A stretch of DNA of 64,000 bases from Ichthyophis bannanicus (Eukaryota > Chordata > Amphibia > Gymnophiona > Ichthyophiidae): NCBI GenBank assembly GCA_033557465.1, contig CM066035.1, positions 898,907,309 to 898,971,308 on the forward strand. The letters are read 5' to 3'. The translations under genes and the position numbers were made by a program. A model generated the notes under the pieces. That model was given only the letters and a program-made list of their open reading frames with translations, ran no database searches and was not told the origin of the DNA. This document shows, piece by piece, positions 30,911-43,175 of this stretch (its first letter is position 1; each line of letters starts with the position of its first letter).

Positions 30911-33900
30911 TCTTTTTTTTCCAAACCGCCCCTGGATCGTTGCTGACAAGCAAGACCTTGGTTTGGGGTTGTTGGTTTTTTGTTTTCCTCTTTTTTTTTT
31001 CAATGATCTCAAGTTAATGTTATTGTTTTATTTGTCTACTAACTTTACAAATATTCTCATATTTCCTGGGAACTAAGCTCCATCTTTCCACTAAATGTGA
31101 TCTATGTGCTTGGGAACAAAGCAATTTCAGATCAGCCTCTTTCCAAAATTCTATAATTTCTGTGTATACTGAACCTCTACATAATGTACTGCTACAAGTA
31201 TTTTGGTAACATAAGTGCAAGTGTGTAAACTAAAGAAAATTTGTATGTCATAGTGCTACAATATACTGTATTCCTAAAACTGAAATGTTAAAAACTTTCA
31301 AAACAAAGTACAATTTTTTTCTCTGGACCCCAACATATAAAATTCAAATACAGAAAAACAGATGAATTTATCCTAAAATCCAATATTGTAATAAATTAAA
31401 CTGGAAAGATCAATATAGCCAGCACCCATGGTGCTACTGTCCTGTTCATCAGCCGTCCGCACCAAGCTAAACAATGCAAAGTAATTAACTTAAATCTTAC
31501 AGTTCAGGAAACAGACATTCAAATAACATGAAACTGCAAAAAGGTGAATTCAGAATCATACTTTGTCACACTTAAATTAAAACCTTATACATAATACTTG
31601 AGACTGGTATCAAACTGATCTGAAACAATGGAATTATGTTAAAGCAATTTGCTTAGAGTAACAGTTCAACCTTGATGTTATCTCAAACACAAATAGCAAA
31701 GTAAACAGCAGGTCTCTCTTGTGTCCAGATTCCTTCAGGCAAATGCAGATTACTATATAGTTGAACAAGAGAGAGAAAAGTCCTAAATATTAAGGGTTTA
31801 AAAAGAAAACGTTGCTTGAGAATTGTCACTAATTGTGATTGCTATTAAATTCCTATAGTTACAACTCGTTGTGTTTTGTAATATATGAACAATAATTATG
31901 CCCTCTATGAGGTGCTTGCCACAATATATAAAATTCTCTTAACTCTTTAAGTTTGCTTGATAGCATACAGTCAAAGACAAAACAAACATATAACATATTA
32001 CCGTCTTATTCACTCAAACTTTAATCGTTTTCAAGTTGCAATCTCGTAACTACTGGCTCATACAATCTCGTAATTACTGGCTCAGAATGCCCCATTGTCC
32101 TGACAGGGTTCTCAACCCCTACTTTGAAGGTCAAAGAAAAACAGAATAGCTCCCACCAGACCTTTCTGACATCATCCCAGCCCTTGTACCATCGGCTAGG
32201 GGGAGCACAGCGACAGCTGGAGAAAAAGTCTGAGATTTCTCACACGTTGGCATACACCCAACCAAGCAGATATCAGCTCTCTTAGTTTTAGGCAAAGGTA
32301 ACTCCACAATACCCTTTATTCTCTCCGGATTTATTTCCTCTTTCCTTCACTTATGAGGTGTCCCAAATACTTAATCTCAAATACTTAACCTCCCTCTTCA
32401 CAGATTGTAATTTTTTATTATTTTTTATTTATTTATTTATTTTTTTCTGAACTTAGTAGGCCCAAAACACGTACCTCAAATCTACTACACTGAACCATGT
32501 GTGGTCATGCAGAATTTTGCTCAACAAGATACATAAGGGTTTGGGACCACAGGATGCTGGGTCTAGACAATCTTATTCAAATTCCTTAAATGCTGCCCCA
32601 GCCACTAAAACATATTACAGAGGTTTTTAATTTAAACAGAAGACAAGTCAACGCTTACAAGTGCTTTCTTAAGAAATTTCACCCTGCATAATGAACTAGA
32701 CCCTCGGGGTATTTGGAGCCCACCCCTTTCCCTGGATTTCTCCACTTCAGACTCAGTATTTACATTGTACGTCTCACTCGCACACAATCAGTCTCAGTTC
32801 ACAAGAGAATGTCCAAACCACCTTACCTCGGTCTGTGCACAGAATTTACTTGGTTGCTGCAGTGCCTGGTTTTAATTCACCGTCTTTCACACTCTGGTTC
32901 ACAACACCTCTGGGTTTTTTAACTCCGGGACCATTACCAGCTAGCAGAGAAACCTCTCTGCAGAGGAGGAGGTGAGACTGTTGAAATCAACAGGACGCGT
33001 CTTCGCACCTCCACTCAGCAGGAGTCACTCTACTGTGGGAAAATCCCGGCGAGCCCCAGCTGTTATTTACACCTTTACCTGTGGCCAATTCACCTTTGGC
33101 CAACCTGGCCAATGAGACTCAGAGAGGAATATTGTGAAGCAGGTTAAGAGCTCTTTTAGTATTGTTGTTATTCAGTACATTGCTATAGCAATAGGTGTCT
33201 AAATACAGACACACCCTTTTACATATTTCAGTGACAGTTATACCGTTGTTGAGTACAAAAGTAATTTTTTTTTGGTTTGTTTTTTTTCTATTTAGCTTGT
33301 CTTCTTACAATATGGCAATAAATAGACACACTGCAAATAACTAATAATTTACGTTTTAGTATGCCGTTTAACTTTAGGTTTCTGTTCTGTCTGCCTGTCC
33401 GTAGCCTTTGAACAACAAAGAACAGGAAGGGAGGGGGAGGGAAGAGCGGAGCATGTGTCGCTCAGGCTCTGCTATCTCCAGATGCAAGAATTACTTGTAC
33501 TTAATTTCAGTATTCATAAAAACAACAAAGTAAACTGCTAAAAACCTAACAACTCCCTCAGTGATTAGGAGATTCGGAATCTACGGGGAGGGGCCCCGGG
33601 GGGTACAGGAGTACAACTGGAATACAAAGTCTGCTTAACAATAGATTTAAACCTAATGAAAACCGGGCTGGTCCCCTTCACCCAGGAACTCCCCCCCCCC
33701 CCCCTCTTTAGCTAAAGAAGACAGGAAAGGCTTGGAAGAAGAGAGAGACAAATAAACAAACACCGCTTGTCACTTGCATTCCAGGGACTCTGAGTCATCA
33801 GTTTTACCTTTGCCAGAGACTGGAGGGGGGGGGGGGGTGTCGTACAGGCACAGAGATAAACTAAGCACAGTAAACATGCTAACAGACTTCTTCAGCAGAA

Positions 33901-34340
33901 TTAGCAAATGTCCTGTAACCTATACCAAATCAAAAACTCACTCAGTTAAAACAAACATTATGTCCTTGATGTAAACAAACACTATGATTATTTCTTGTTT
34001 AACAAACCAACATGTAAGTGTAACCTACACAGACAGCCTATGTAAGATGCGTTTTTTAACTGCAGTTTTAAACCTTATCACAACATGTAGCTGCACACGC
34101 ACTCCCGCTGATTCTGAAGTGGTCCCCTTACCTTGGGACCCCCCCCCCCCCATCCTCTAATGAATTCACAACAAACGCACGTCTGGCCACTTGCTTTCTG
34201 CACAGTACCCGTCACTAGCGCTATATCGCTTCGGAGTACGGCAGGGGTGTTTTTCCAAACTCACATGGCACACAAGCACACAGAGAAGGAGAAGGATATT
34301 ACCACAGACCCAGCAGGACATCCCTGTTATTCACTGCACT
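30908..34340. other. AT-rich interior of the retrovirus-like element
   Basis: About 3.4 kb between the primer-binding site and the Gag knuckle with no long ORF on either strand. It holds homopolymer runs (C at 33690-33707, G at 33825-33838, C at 34140-34150). Gag matrix/capsid would be expected here but is not recognisable. It may be a non-retroviral filler carried by a non-autonomous element. Confidence 0.4.
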
Positions 34341-34428
34341 ACCCAAGCGCATATTTTCCAGCGCTACCCAAGCGCATATTTTCCAGCGCTACCCAAGCGT
34401 ATATTTTCCAGCGCTACCCAAGCGCATA
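34341..34428. repeat. Tandem repeat, 3.5 copies of 25 bp
   Basis: Units acccaagcgcatattttccagcgct begin at 34341, 34366, 34391 and 34416 (the last partial), nearly identical. They lie in the leader of the retrovirus-like element, about 100 nt from the primer-binding site. Confidence 0.95.
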
Positions 34429-34528
34429 CCCAAAATGAGCTCCCAAAGCATCAAGGTAAAAATTCCAGTACAGCCACCAAAGCTGCAGCAATTTAGGGGG
34501 TTTTAAAACCCAGTGCAACGGAGAAAGG

Positions 34529-34544
34529 CCAACTTCTGACACCA
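34529..34544 (-). promoter_or_regulatory. Primer-binding site (tRNA-Leu type)
   Basis: Immediately inside the 5' LTR, the minus strand reads tggtgtcagaagttgg. This complements the 3' end of a vertebrate tRNA-Leu (CCA plus acceptor stem) with about one mismatch. Use of tRNA-Leu is known in ERV-L-type and some other elements. It fixes the element's orientation. Confidence 0.75.
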
Positions 34545-34547
34545 AAT

Positions 34548-34948
34548 TGTAAGGGTGGGGTCCTTTTCCCTTCCTAGCACTATATCACTTACCCTGGGAC
34601 GTCCGTTATTGCTTTGGGTCGAGGAATTTACCTTACCTTCACTGTCTGGGATCCCAGGAGAACAAACACACACACACACTCGTACATAAGTAACATGTAA
34701 GTTTATTCCATACGTTAGAAGTGCAGTCTATCTTTTATACAGTATCAAAAACATATATACGTCATAAACCCATCCCAGCATCATAGCCCTGCTCCTGATA
34801 TTGCTAATTAGCAACCGTACAAACTGGTACCTGTCTCTGTGAAGATCACTGAATCTTGTCTTAGCACAACACATTCCTTTCTATCTAGGTATTCACAGAT
34901 GGGCCTCATGGTCCCTCTGTACAACAAGAAACTGATTTTCCCCTTACA
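34548..34948 (-). repeat. 5' LTR of the retrovirus-like element (right copy)
   Basis: 401 bp, same ends as the left copy and about six substitutions from it. On the minus strand TATAAAA is at 34733-34739 and AATAAA at 34702-34707, so transcription would run leftwards into the element. Confidence 0.93.
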
Positions 34949-34953
34949 GGTTT

Positions 34954-37830
34954 GTTTGTTCATTAATACCCTTTAAGTACTTAAAAGTTGTATCATATCT
35001 CCCCTGTCTCTCTTCTCCTCCAGGATATACATATTTAGGTCTTCAAGTCTCTTCTTATCCGTCTTTTGGCGCAGGCTCCAAATCATTTTGGTCGCCTTCC
35101 TCTAAACTGTCTCAAGTCTTTTTATATCCTTTGTGAGATATGGTCTCCAAAGCTGAACACAATATTCCAAGTGAGGCCTCAAAAATGACTTGTTCAGTGG
35201 TATTAGTACCTCCTTGTTTCTGCTGGTAATTCCTCTCTGTATGCATCCCAGCATCCTTCTGAATTTGGCTGCTGTCTTGTTGCATTGTTTCGCCACCTTG
35301 AGATCCTCACACACTAGCAATCCAAGATCCCTCTCCTGGTCCGTGCACACCAACCTCTCTCCCTCTATTGCATACAGTTACTTTGGATTTCTTCATCCCA
35401 AGTGCATGATTCTGCACTTCTTTGCATTAAATCTCAACTGCCAAGCACTAGACCATTATTCAAGTGTTGTAGATCTTTTCTCATGTTGTCCAGTCCCTCA
35501 GAAGAGTCCTCTCTGTTGCAAATTTTCATGTCATCTGCAATAAGGCAGACTTTTCCATTCAGTCCTTCAGCAATGTCACTCACAAATACATTGAACAATA
35601 TCAGTCCCAGGACTAGTCCCTGAGGCACGCCACTATGCAACTTCCTTTCTTCTGAGTGAGTTCTGTTTATCACCACCTTCTGTCGTCTCTCATCAACATA
35701 TTTCTGATCCAGTTCACCACCTTGGGACCTATCCACAGGCTGCTCAGTTTATTGATTAGCTTCCTATAAGGAACAGTATCAAAAGCTTTGTTGAAATCTA
35801 AATAGATCAAGATGCATGCGATGGATGTGATCTAGTTCTCTGGCCACCCAGTCAAAGAACTCAATCAAGTTTGTTTGGCATGGTCGTCCTTTGCTAAAAT
35901 CATGTTGCCTCGGATCCATCAATCCATTGGTTTCCAGAAAGTCCACTTTTCTTTCTTTCAAGAGTGCCTCCATTCTTTATCCCACCACAGAGATGGGGCT
36001 TACTGGCCTATAGTTTAACACCTCTTTCCTATTGCTACTTTTGTGAAGAGGTACTACATCAACCCTTCTCCATTCCTGCGGAAACTCTCTCGTCTCCAAG
36101 GATCTATTTAAAAAAACATCCTTTAAAGGCCCTGTCAGAACCTTTCTGAGCTCTTTCAGTATCCTGGGATGTATCCCATCCGGTCCCATGGCCTTGTCCA
36201 CTTTCAGCTTTGCAAGCTGTTCAAAAAGATCATCTTCTATGAATGGTGTGGTATGTACTCCATTCCCATTTGTATATTTGTTAATCATACGTGGTCCTTC
36301 TCTCATGAATATAGAAGAGAAGTATTTGTTTAGCATTTTCACTTTTTCAATGTCACTTTCCACAGTTCCATCCTCGCCTGCAGTTCCACTTCTGATCTTC
36401 CTCTTCTCCCGAATAGACCTGAAAAATGTTTTGTCTCCATTCTTCACCTCTTTAGCCGTCTTTTCTTCCACCTTTGCTTTTGCTGTTCTCATTTCTCTCT
36501 TTGTCTCTTTTAGCTTTATCCTGTATTCTTTTCTGTGTTCCTCTTTTTGTGATATTCTGAGTTTTGTGAAAGCTGTGTTTTTTGCCTTTATTTATGCAAT
36601 CATTTCTTTGGCGAACCATATAGATTTCCTTTTTCTCATCTTTTTATTTACTTTCCTTACATATATATCCGTTGCCCCTTTTATTGCCTCCTTTAGTTTA
36701 GACCACGGGAATTCCACTTCCCTTATCTCCTCCCACCTTGCCAACTTCTCTTTTTCTCATTTTACTGAAGTCGGTGTTTTTGAAGTCTAGGACTTTTAGT
36801 TTGTTGTGATTGGATTCTGCCTTGATGTTTACCTCAAACCACACCATGTGATGATCACTGCTGTTCAAATGGACACCCACCCGGACATTCGACACACTTT
36901 CTCCATTGGTGAGCACTAAATCCAGCATCAAACCTTCCCTGGTTGGTTCCATCCCCATTTGTCTGAGCAATGCTCCTTGGAAGGCATCCACAATCTTTTT
37001 ACTCCTTTCCAGACTTGCAGAAGGAATACTACCTCGTACAATCCACGCCTGATAGATTGAAGTCACCCAGTATGATCACTTCTCCCTTCAGCTTTGCAAT
37101 ATCAATGACCAAGTCTTTATCCATTTTTCTGTTTGAGTTGGAGGCCTGTAGACTACGCCAGTATGGATGACAGTGCCATCTCCTCTTTCTAACACAATCC
37201 ACAGCGCTTCTTCTTTTCCCCACGTCCCCTGCATTTCAGAAGCTTTAATATTGCTTTTGACATATAGGGCTCCTCCTCCTCCTTTTCTGCCTTCTCTGTC
37301 TCTTCTAAATAAATTATAGCTATCTATGGCTATATCTCATTCATGCGACTCATTAAACAATGTTTCTGTAATGGTGATAATGTCCAAGTCCATTTGCACC
37401 ATCAGGGCTTTCAGGTCAGGAACTTTGTTGGCTAGACTTAGAATACTTGTGCTCATTGCCTTCCAGCAATTGTTAGTTGGCTTGCTTGTATTTTGGATGG
37501 ATTTTATTGCAGACTCCTCTTCCCTCTTGACACTGATGTGTGAATTAATATGATGACTGTTACCAATGCTATAATGTTTTTGCTGGGAGTGATGTCCTGA
37601 ACTTATTTTTTCCCATCCATCACCTCCTTTCCCTAGTTTAAATTCTTGTCCACATATTGCCTGAATTTTTAACTTAGGATCCTTTTTCCTGCTACAGAGA
37701 GATGCAGTCCATCAACACAGTGTAGCCTCTTGTTGTGCCATCTGTTGCGCCAGTTGCCTATATATCTAAATCCCTCACCAGGTTTGTAGCCACATATTAA
37801 AGTTCAGAACGTGTTCAGTCCCACTGCCCG
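34954..37830 (-). mobile_element. CR1 LINE, ORF1 end, ORF2 endonuclease and RT, minus strand
   Basis: Right to left: a DGLHLS block near 37700 (end of the ORF1 esterase domain); the endonuclease (DIITITETLF near 37390, GEVIILGDFNLSGVD at 37070, SDHHMVWFEV at 36840); the pre-RT region and RT (36492-35977: KVDKAMGPDGIHPRILKEL, FPQEWRRVDVVPLHK, YRPVS); GVPQGLVLGLILF at 35620; and ERDLGLLVCEDLK with YCVQLWRPYLTKDI at 35330-35110. The tail is at 27290-27696 beyond the LTR element. Frameshifts and stops show it is inactive. It was a nearly full-length CR1 before the LTR element landed in it. Confidence 0.88.
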
Positions 37831-38035
37831 CATATTTTACAAAAGGCTGTGCCGAAGATGGAGCCTTTTGTAAATACATCTAAGGATGTGCAGGAGTGAA
37901 CTACATATGGCAGCATGTCCAGCGAGAGCAGCAATTTAAAAAATCAGCATGTGGGTTAAAAAGAGGATCCTGCCTTCCCAACTATGCTGCAGCTTTTTGC
38001 AATCAACCCCCCCCCCTCAACACTCCCCACACCCT
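37831..38035. other. Short unassigned spacer
   Basis: Between the CR1 copy and the next L2. C-run at 38010-38016. Nothing recognised. Confidence 0.3.
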
Positions 38036-39370
38036 CCGACTACTATCACTGCTACTTATCATTTACATAGCGCTACAAGGTATACGCAGCACTACGCAGA
38101 GACATGTAAAAGAGAATCCCTGCTCCTAAGAGCTTACAGCCTAGTCAAGACAGACAACACAACTGTGGACTATCTAGGGGACTAGTAAGAAAACACATAG
38201 GAGGTGAACTGGAGGCTAAGGGGATCTGGATTCAAAAGCAGTCTCAAAGTAAGTTTTTAGCCTGGATTTGAACAGGGCCACAGATGAAGCCTGACTCAGG
38301 TAGTTTGTTGCAGGCATAAGGGGCAGCAAGGTGAAAGGATCGAAGACTGGAGCTGGCAGTAGAAGAGAAGGGCCCAGATAGACTCGATCTGCCAGAACAG
38401 TGGAGTTCCCGAGGAGGGTTGTAGGGGGACATAAGAGAGGAAAGGTAGTGAAGTTTGAATTGGATGCAGAAACAGGAAGCTAGTGAAGTGACTTGACAAG
38501 AGGCTTGACTTGAGCATAGCAACACTGGCAGAAGATTAGTTGTGCAGCTGAACTTTGAACAGATTGAAGTGGGGAGCAAAGGAAGACTAGCGATTAAGAA
38601 ATTACAATAGTCTAGATGGAAGGTGACTAGAGAATGGATAAGAGTCTTATTAATGTGTTCAGAAAGGAAAGGACACATTTTGCCAGTGTTATAGATAAAG
38701 AAATGGCAGGTTTTAGTTATCTGTTGGATGTGTGTGGAGAAGGAGAAGGAGAAGTCAAAGATGGCCCTAAGCTTGCCAGGAAGGAGTAGAGTGTTATCCA
38801 CAGAAATAGGGAAAGGAGAAAGGCAGGAGGTGGGCTTAGGGGGAAAGATGAGAAGCTCAGTTTTGGCCATGTTCAATTTGAAATGGTGGTGAGACATCCA
38901 GGCTCTTAGATAAACAGACAGAGATCCGGGCCTGGATTCCCGGAGAGCTTTCAGGTGCAGAGAGGTAGATCTGAGAGTCATCAGCATAGAGATGGTACTG
39001 AAAACCATGGGAGGAGATAAGCGCACCAAGGGACTGATGTAGAGAGAAAAAAAGTCCCGAGCCTTGGGGTACACCGACTGAAAGCAGGATAGCAGTAGAG
39101 GAGGATCCACCAGAGTATACACCAAAAGTGCAGTGAGAGAGATAGGAAGAAAACCAGAACAGGACAGGACCCCTAAGTCCAAGCGAGGACAGGGTATTGA
39201 GGAGAAGGTGGTGATCAACAGTATCAAAGACAACAGAAAGGTCATGAAGGATGAGGATCGAGTAAAGGCCCTTGGATTTGGCAAGGAACAAGTCATTGGA
39301 GATATAGTAAGAACCATCTCAGTGGAATGTAGAGAACAAAAGCCAGATTGCAATGGATCTAGAACGCTAA
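38036..39370 (-). mobile_element. L2 LINE, RT and 3' end, minus strand
   Basis: The 369-residue minus-strand frame 39353-38244, together with a second frame (39291-38857: [40 protein letters not shown]), is an L2 RT with the YADD active site. It is followed by [34 protein letters not shown] and the L2 3' terminus with cgctacaaggtatacgcagc at 38070. One frameshift separates the two frames near 39000. 5'-truncated at about 39370. Confidence 0.88.
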
Positions 39371-40361
39371 GGGTGTTTGATGCTTAAGGGCATAAAACAT
39401 CCCACTCCTCCCCCGACAGCATTAAAGATTCATCCCCCAGACTCCCCCCTCCCCAATATCAACACATTCCCTTTCCCAGCATTACCCCGACATCATGAAA
39501 TTTCCTCTTCCCCTCCTCTCGGATATAACAGATCCCCTTTCACCCCGGATCCCCTTGACACCATCATAGAGCATGCCCCAACCCTTCTGACACCCTCAGG
39601 CTCTTATTGGGGGTTTCCCTGGTGGTCTGTTAGGGAGAAGGAGCAACCCCAGTTGCTCCTTTTCCATCGGACAACCCAGGATCAAAGTGGCAGCTGTGAC
39701 CCCCGGTGAACTAGGTGCTTCTAAAATAAGGGACTGAGGATGATAAAAGCACACTAATACCTGCTACATTTAGAGTGTCTCAGAAGTTAGTGTTTGAACC
39801 TGAATATGGGATACAGAAATGCCCAGACTTCCTGTTCCATCTCTCCAGCATACCTCTTCTCCACAAGGGCAGCCTTTTGACTATAACTTTCACGTGCTAC
39901 AGGGAACTGCACCATTCCCACAAAGTGACTATCATTTGATGTTTTACCATCTTCTGATTCTTGGACACAGGGATCTAGCAGCCAGCCCAATGGCCTCGGT
40001 CAGAGACTTGTACATGAGCGGTAACATTTCTTGGGCAGGAGCCGTGATATTGCAGCACCTTCCCTTCCGACGGCAGCACTGCTGGGAGACTCCTGGACAG
40101 CATGGCGGGAATGTTGTCTGAAGCTTTCATCTATTGGCGTCTTCTACAGTCCAAGTTTAATTTTTCCTGGTTATTCACAACATTGAAAACCATCTGTAGA
40201 GTTATAAGGAGTCAGCACTGACTTAACAACACGTTTAACCTATTTTATAAAGACAAGTAGATGCCTACTTGTCTATATTAAGCACAAGCTGAAGTGGCAA
40301 AAATAACCAACTTTAATCTCCTTTACAAAATCAAAGTTCAAAGGTATATTGCTCTCGTCAA
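39371..40361. other. Unassigned PHKA2 intronic sequence
   Basis: 39390-39600 is C-rich on the plus strand. 39780-40120 has short frames on both strands with no similarity I recognise. No terminal repeats. Confidence 0.3.
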
Positions 40362-41190
40362 CCACTACTACTACTACTGAGCATTTCTATAGTGCTACAG
40401 GTCATACACAGCACTGCACAGACATGTAAGAGACAGTCCCTGCTCATCAGAGCTTACAATCTAGTCAAGACAGACAACACAGAAGGTGTAGACAGGGATA
40501 AAACAAGGGGGAAAGGAAAAGAAAAAGGAGATCAGGTGAGTCAAGATCCAAAAGCAGCAGCAAAGAGGTGAGTTTTCAGCCTGGATTTGAAGAGGGTCAG
40601 AGAAGGTGCCTGGCATACAGACACAGGTAGTTTGTTCCAGGCGTAAGGTGCAGCAAGGTGAAAGGAGTGAAGTCTGGAGTTAGCAATAGAAGAGAAGGGC
40701 ACAGATAGAAGCAGTTTTCTAGAAGAGCGGAGTTCGTGAGGGGGGTTGTAAGGAGAGATAGGAGAAGAAAGGTAGTGAGGAGCTGCAGAGTGAATGCATT
40801 TTTAGGTCAGCAGGAGAGGTTTGAACTGGATGCGGAAACGGATAGGGAGCCAATGAAGTGACTTGAGAAGAGGGGCAATATGGGCATGACGAGGCTGGCA
40901 GGAGATTAGCCGCACAGCAGAGTGTTGAAGAGATTGAAGGGGAAAGAGATGATTCAAAGGGAGACCAGCAAGGAGTAGGTTACAGTAGTCAAGACGGGAG
41001 GTGATTAAGGAGTGGATAAGCGTTTTAGTAGTCCGTTCAGAAAGGAAAGGGCGGATTTTGCTGATGTTATAGAAAAAGAAACGGCGGGTCTTAGCTATCA
41101 GATGAATGTGTGTGGCGAAGGAGAGAGAATAGTCAAAGACAACCCCAAGATTGCGAGCTGAGGAAAGCTCAGCAGACATAGTTCCTACCA
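40362..41190 (-). mobile_element. L2 LINE 3' part, minus strand
   Basis: The ORF 41191-40802 reads ARNLGVVFDYSLSFATHI, LIHSLITSRLDYCNLLLAGL, LQSLQHSAVRLI and LLKSLHWLPIRFRIQFK, the conserved end of L2 RT. The 3' UTR and the ACT-triplet terminus at 40362-40380 follow. It belongs to the same family as the copy at 38036. Confidence 0.88.
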
Positions 41191-41882
41191 TTCAGCCACA
41201 CTTTCAAACTCAAGTTAGTCCATGTTCTAGTCCATAACAGTGTCCTGCAGCCGTTTCTCAGGTTTTAGTCTTTTCTCCCATCTTGCACCAACGATTCTTA
41301 GCAATTGTTTCAGGATCGAAAGAACAGGCATTAACTTCCAAATTCATAGACACACACCTTTACCTTTGCAGCGTCTCTTATCTTCTCAGTCCCTGTGTGT
41401 GATCCCAGTTAAGTGTAGCCGTCCTCCCATTCCTCAGCTCCTACAGCACCTGCTGAGTCTCATGTAGAGCAGCAGAACTCCTCCATCTCTGCTCTCAAAG
41501 TCCGGGGAGCCGTGCTCCTAAAGTGCCCTGAGTCTCAGTGTTGCTTGGACTGCACTACAGTGTGTATATTGTAGGTATAAATGTGCACTTCAGCATTTGT
41601 GTACTTGCAGAGCTGGATCTGGAAGCCTGTTTTATAAAGACACATAGGTGCCATGTTGCCGTTATTACATAGCCTTAACCAAAGTGCGCTTTTCTATTTT
41701 TCACTTAGGTATCCATCCTGTTATAAAGTTAAGTCGATAGAGTTCGCGTACTTCACAAATAATCGGGGCTATTGGAAATTGCTTAAAAAAGTTATAATAG
41801 AAAAAATGTAAAGTCCTAAATTTGAAATTAGCAGAGAGAACAGATGCTCATTTTGAACAAACTGCTTGTGTTCCCTCTTTAG
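41191..41882. other. PHKA2 intron, no feature recognised
   Basis: Up to the acceptor of the next exon; no ORF or repeat structure that I can support. Confidence 0.35.
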
Positions 41883-42027
41883 TTCACGGACCAGCACCAC
41901 TTTTATCTGGCCCTGGATAATCGCATGGTGGTGGAGATGCTGCGGACGGAACTGGCTTATCTCTGCTCATGCTGGAGGATGACGGGACGACCTACGCTCA
42001 CGTTCCCCATCACTCACACCATGCTCA
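41883..42027 (+). CDS. PHKA2: PHKA2 internal exon 6 of 8
   Basis: 145 nt, phase 0 to phase 1, acceptor ccctctttag, donor gtaatt. It encodes [35 protein letters not shown] and [13 protein letters not shown]. The [11 protein letters not shown] and [14 protein letters not shown] blocks are near-invariant in alpha subunits, and Cys-Trp-Arg is shared with PHKA2. It is spliced across the 14.9-kb intron that holds the retrovirus-like element. Confidence 0.96.
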
Positions 42028-42189
42028 GTAATTTGTGTTTCTTGCACTTTATTTTAATGGTGTTACAGGTGAAGGTGCTGTTTACAGTAAAGACGTTTGT
42101 CTCTCCCCAGATAAGTCCAGTTGTTTGTGTCAGTGAAACAGCAGGGTTCAGGAAGAGCTTCTAAGATGCCAAATTGTACTGTGTATTCA

Positions 42190-42420
42190 CCTTATGTTTA
42201 CAGAGGCTCAACCAATGACTACATTTCAGATACAAAAAATAACTAAACTAACTCTAAATTGTGGTGAAAAATACTCGTGTCTAATTTTAATACATTTTTA
42301 TAAATATTTGTTAACACTACTGCTTATCTGTTCCAATGTAAATTCTAACCCCTGTTCAGTCAACAAAAGATGGACTTTCAAAAACGAAATCATTAATAAT
42401 GATTCACTATTAAAGTGAAG
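42190..42420 (+). repeat. Imperfect inverted repeat, left arm, beside an RTE fragment
   Basis: The sequence from about 42210 (taactctaaattgtggtg) to 42416 resembles the reverse complement of 43690-43515, including the shared caacaaaagatggactttc (right arm on minus) and the aatcattaataatgat region. Both arms could code MDF-type N termini on their own strands, but the left one is broken. The RTE fragment lies between the arms. Confidence 0.6.
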
Positions 42421-43175
42421 ATGATCTGAAACATTTGCTTCTCACAATCAAAGAACATAGTCTCAAAATGGGCCTGCACCTTAATGTAAAGAAGACAAAG
42501 ATCATGACAACTGGCATAATCAACAGGTTCATCGTTGAAGGCGAAGAAATTGAAATTGTGAACAACTTTAACCTACTTGGATCAACTATCAATAAAGAAG
42601 CAACAAGCAGTCAAGAAATCAGACGACGCATTGCTCTTGGCAGAATGGCTATGAAAGACCTAGATAAGATTCTCAAGAGCAGAGATGTCTCTCTCCACAC
42701 AAAGATTCGACTTGTTCAAGCCATGGTATTTTCAATAACATCATATGGATGTGAAAGCTGGACAGTGAAAAAGACAGATAGGAAGAAAATTGATGCCTTT
42801 GAATTATGGTGCTGGCGGCGAATACTGTGTATACCATGGACTGCCCGAAGAACAAACCAGTCGGTACTAGAGGAGATCAAACCTAAGCTTTCTTTAGAAG
42901 CTCAGATGACAAGACTTCAACTTTCATACTTTGGACACATCATGCGAAGAGAGAGATCATTAGAGAAAGACATCATGCTTGGCAAGATAGAAGGTCAACG
43001 CAAAAGAGGAAGGCCAGCAATGAGGTGGATCGATACAATAACAGCAGCTACGGGTACCAGTCTGTCAACAATGAGCCGCCTGACTGAAGACCGAACATAA
43101 TTTAGGATAGCTATCCAGAGGGTCGCCATGAGTCGACTCCGACTCAACGGCACTTAACAACAACAACAACATTAA
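42421..43175 (+). mobile_element. RTE LINE 3' end
   Basis: The 221-residue frame 42435-43100 is the RT C-terminal region of an RTE-clade LINE: HLNVKKTKIMTTG, FNLLGSTINKEATSSQEIRR, TSYGCESWTVKK, the hallmark FELWCWRRILCIPWTARRTN, and FGHIMRRE. After the stop come the typical RTE terminus (gggtcgccatgagtcgactcc) and an AAC-repeat tail at 43157-43172. 5'-truncated; the shown frame is intact. It sits in the PHKA2 intron between exons 6 and 7. Confidence 0.9.

Larger units (their letters stand above)
27692..34953 (-). mobile_element. Endogenous retrovirus-like LTR element, minus strand, defective
   Basis: The element spans 27697-34948 (7252 bp) with 401-bp LTRs starting TG and ending CA, flanked by a 5-bp duplication ggttt (27692-27696 and 34949-34953). 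Orientation is minus: the LTRs carry TATAAAA and AATAAA on that strand, a primer-binding site complementary to a tRNA-Leu 3' end follows the right LTR, and a purine tract precedes the left LTR. The interior is heavily decayed. I can see a Gag nucleocapsid zinc knuckle, a possible integrase C-terminus and hydrophobic Env-like segments, but no protease or RT. LTRs differ at about 6 of 401 positions. It is inserted in an older CR1. Confidence 0.9.

Noticed and set aside
34341..34428. CRISPR-like repeat array
   Set aside because: Units are contiguous with no spacers, and the genome is eukaryotic; it is a minisatellite.
36188..36790. 200-residue plus-strand ORF
   Set aside because: Shadow of CR1 ORF2 on the opposite strand; Phe/Ser-rich translation is typical of antisense LINE frames.
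39780..40121. Overlapping plus and minus ORFs of 100 and 67 residues
   Set aside because: No recognisable motif on either strand; could not be tied to a transposon or host gene.
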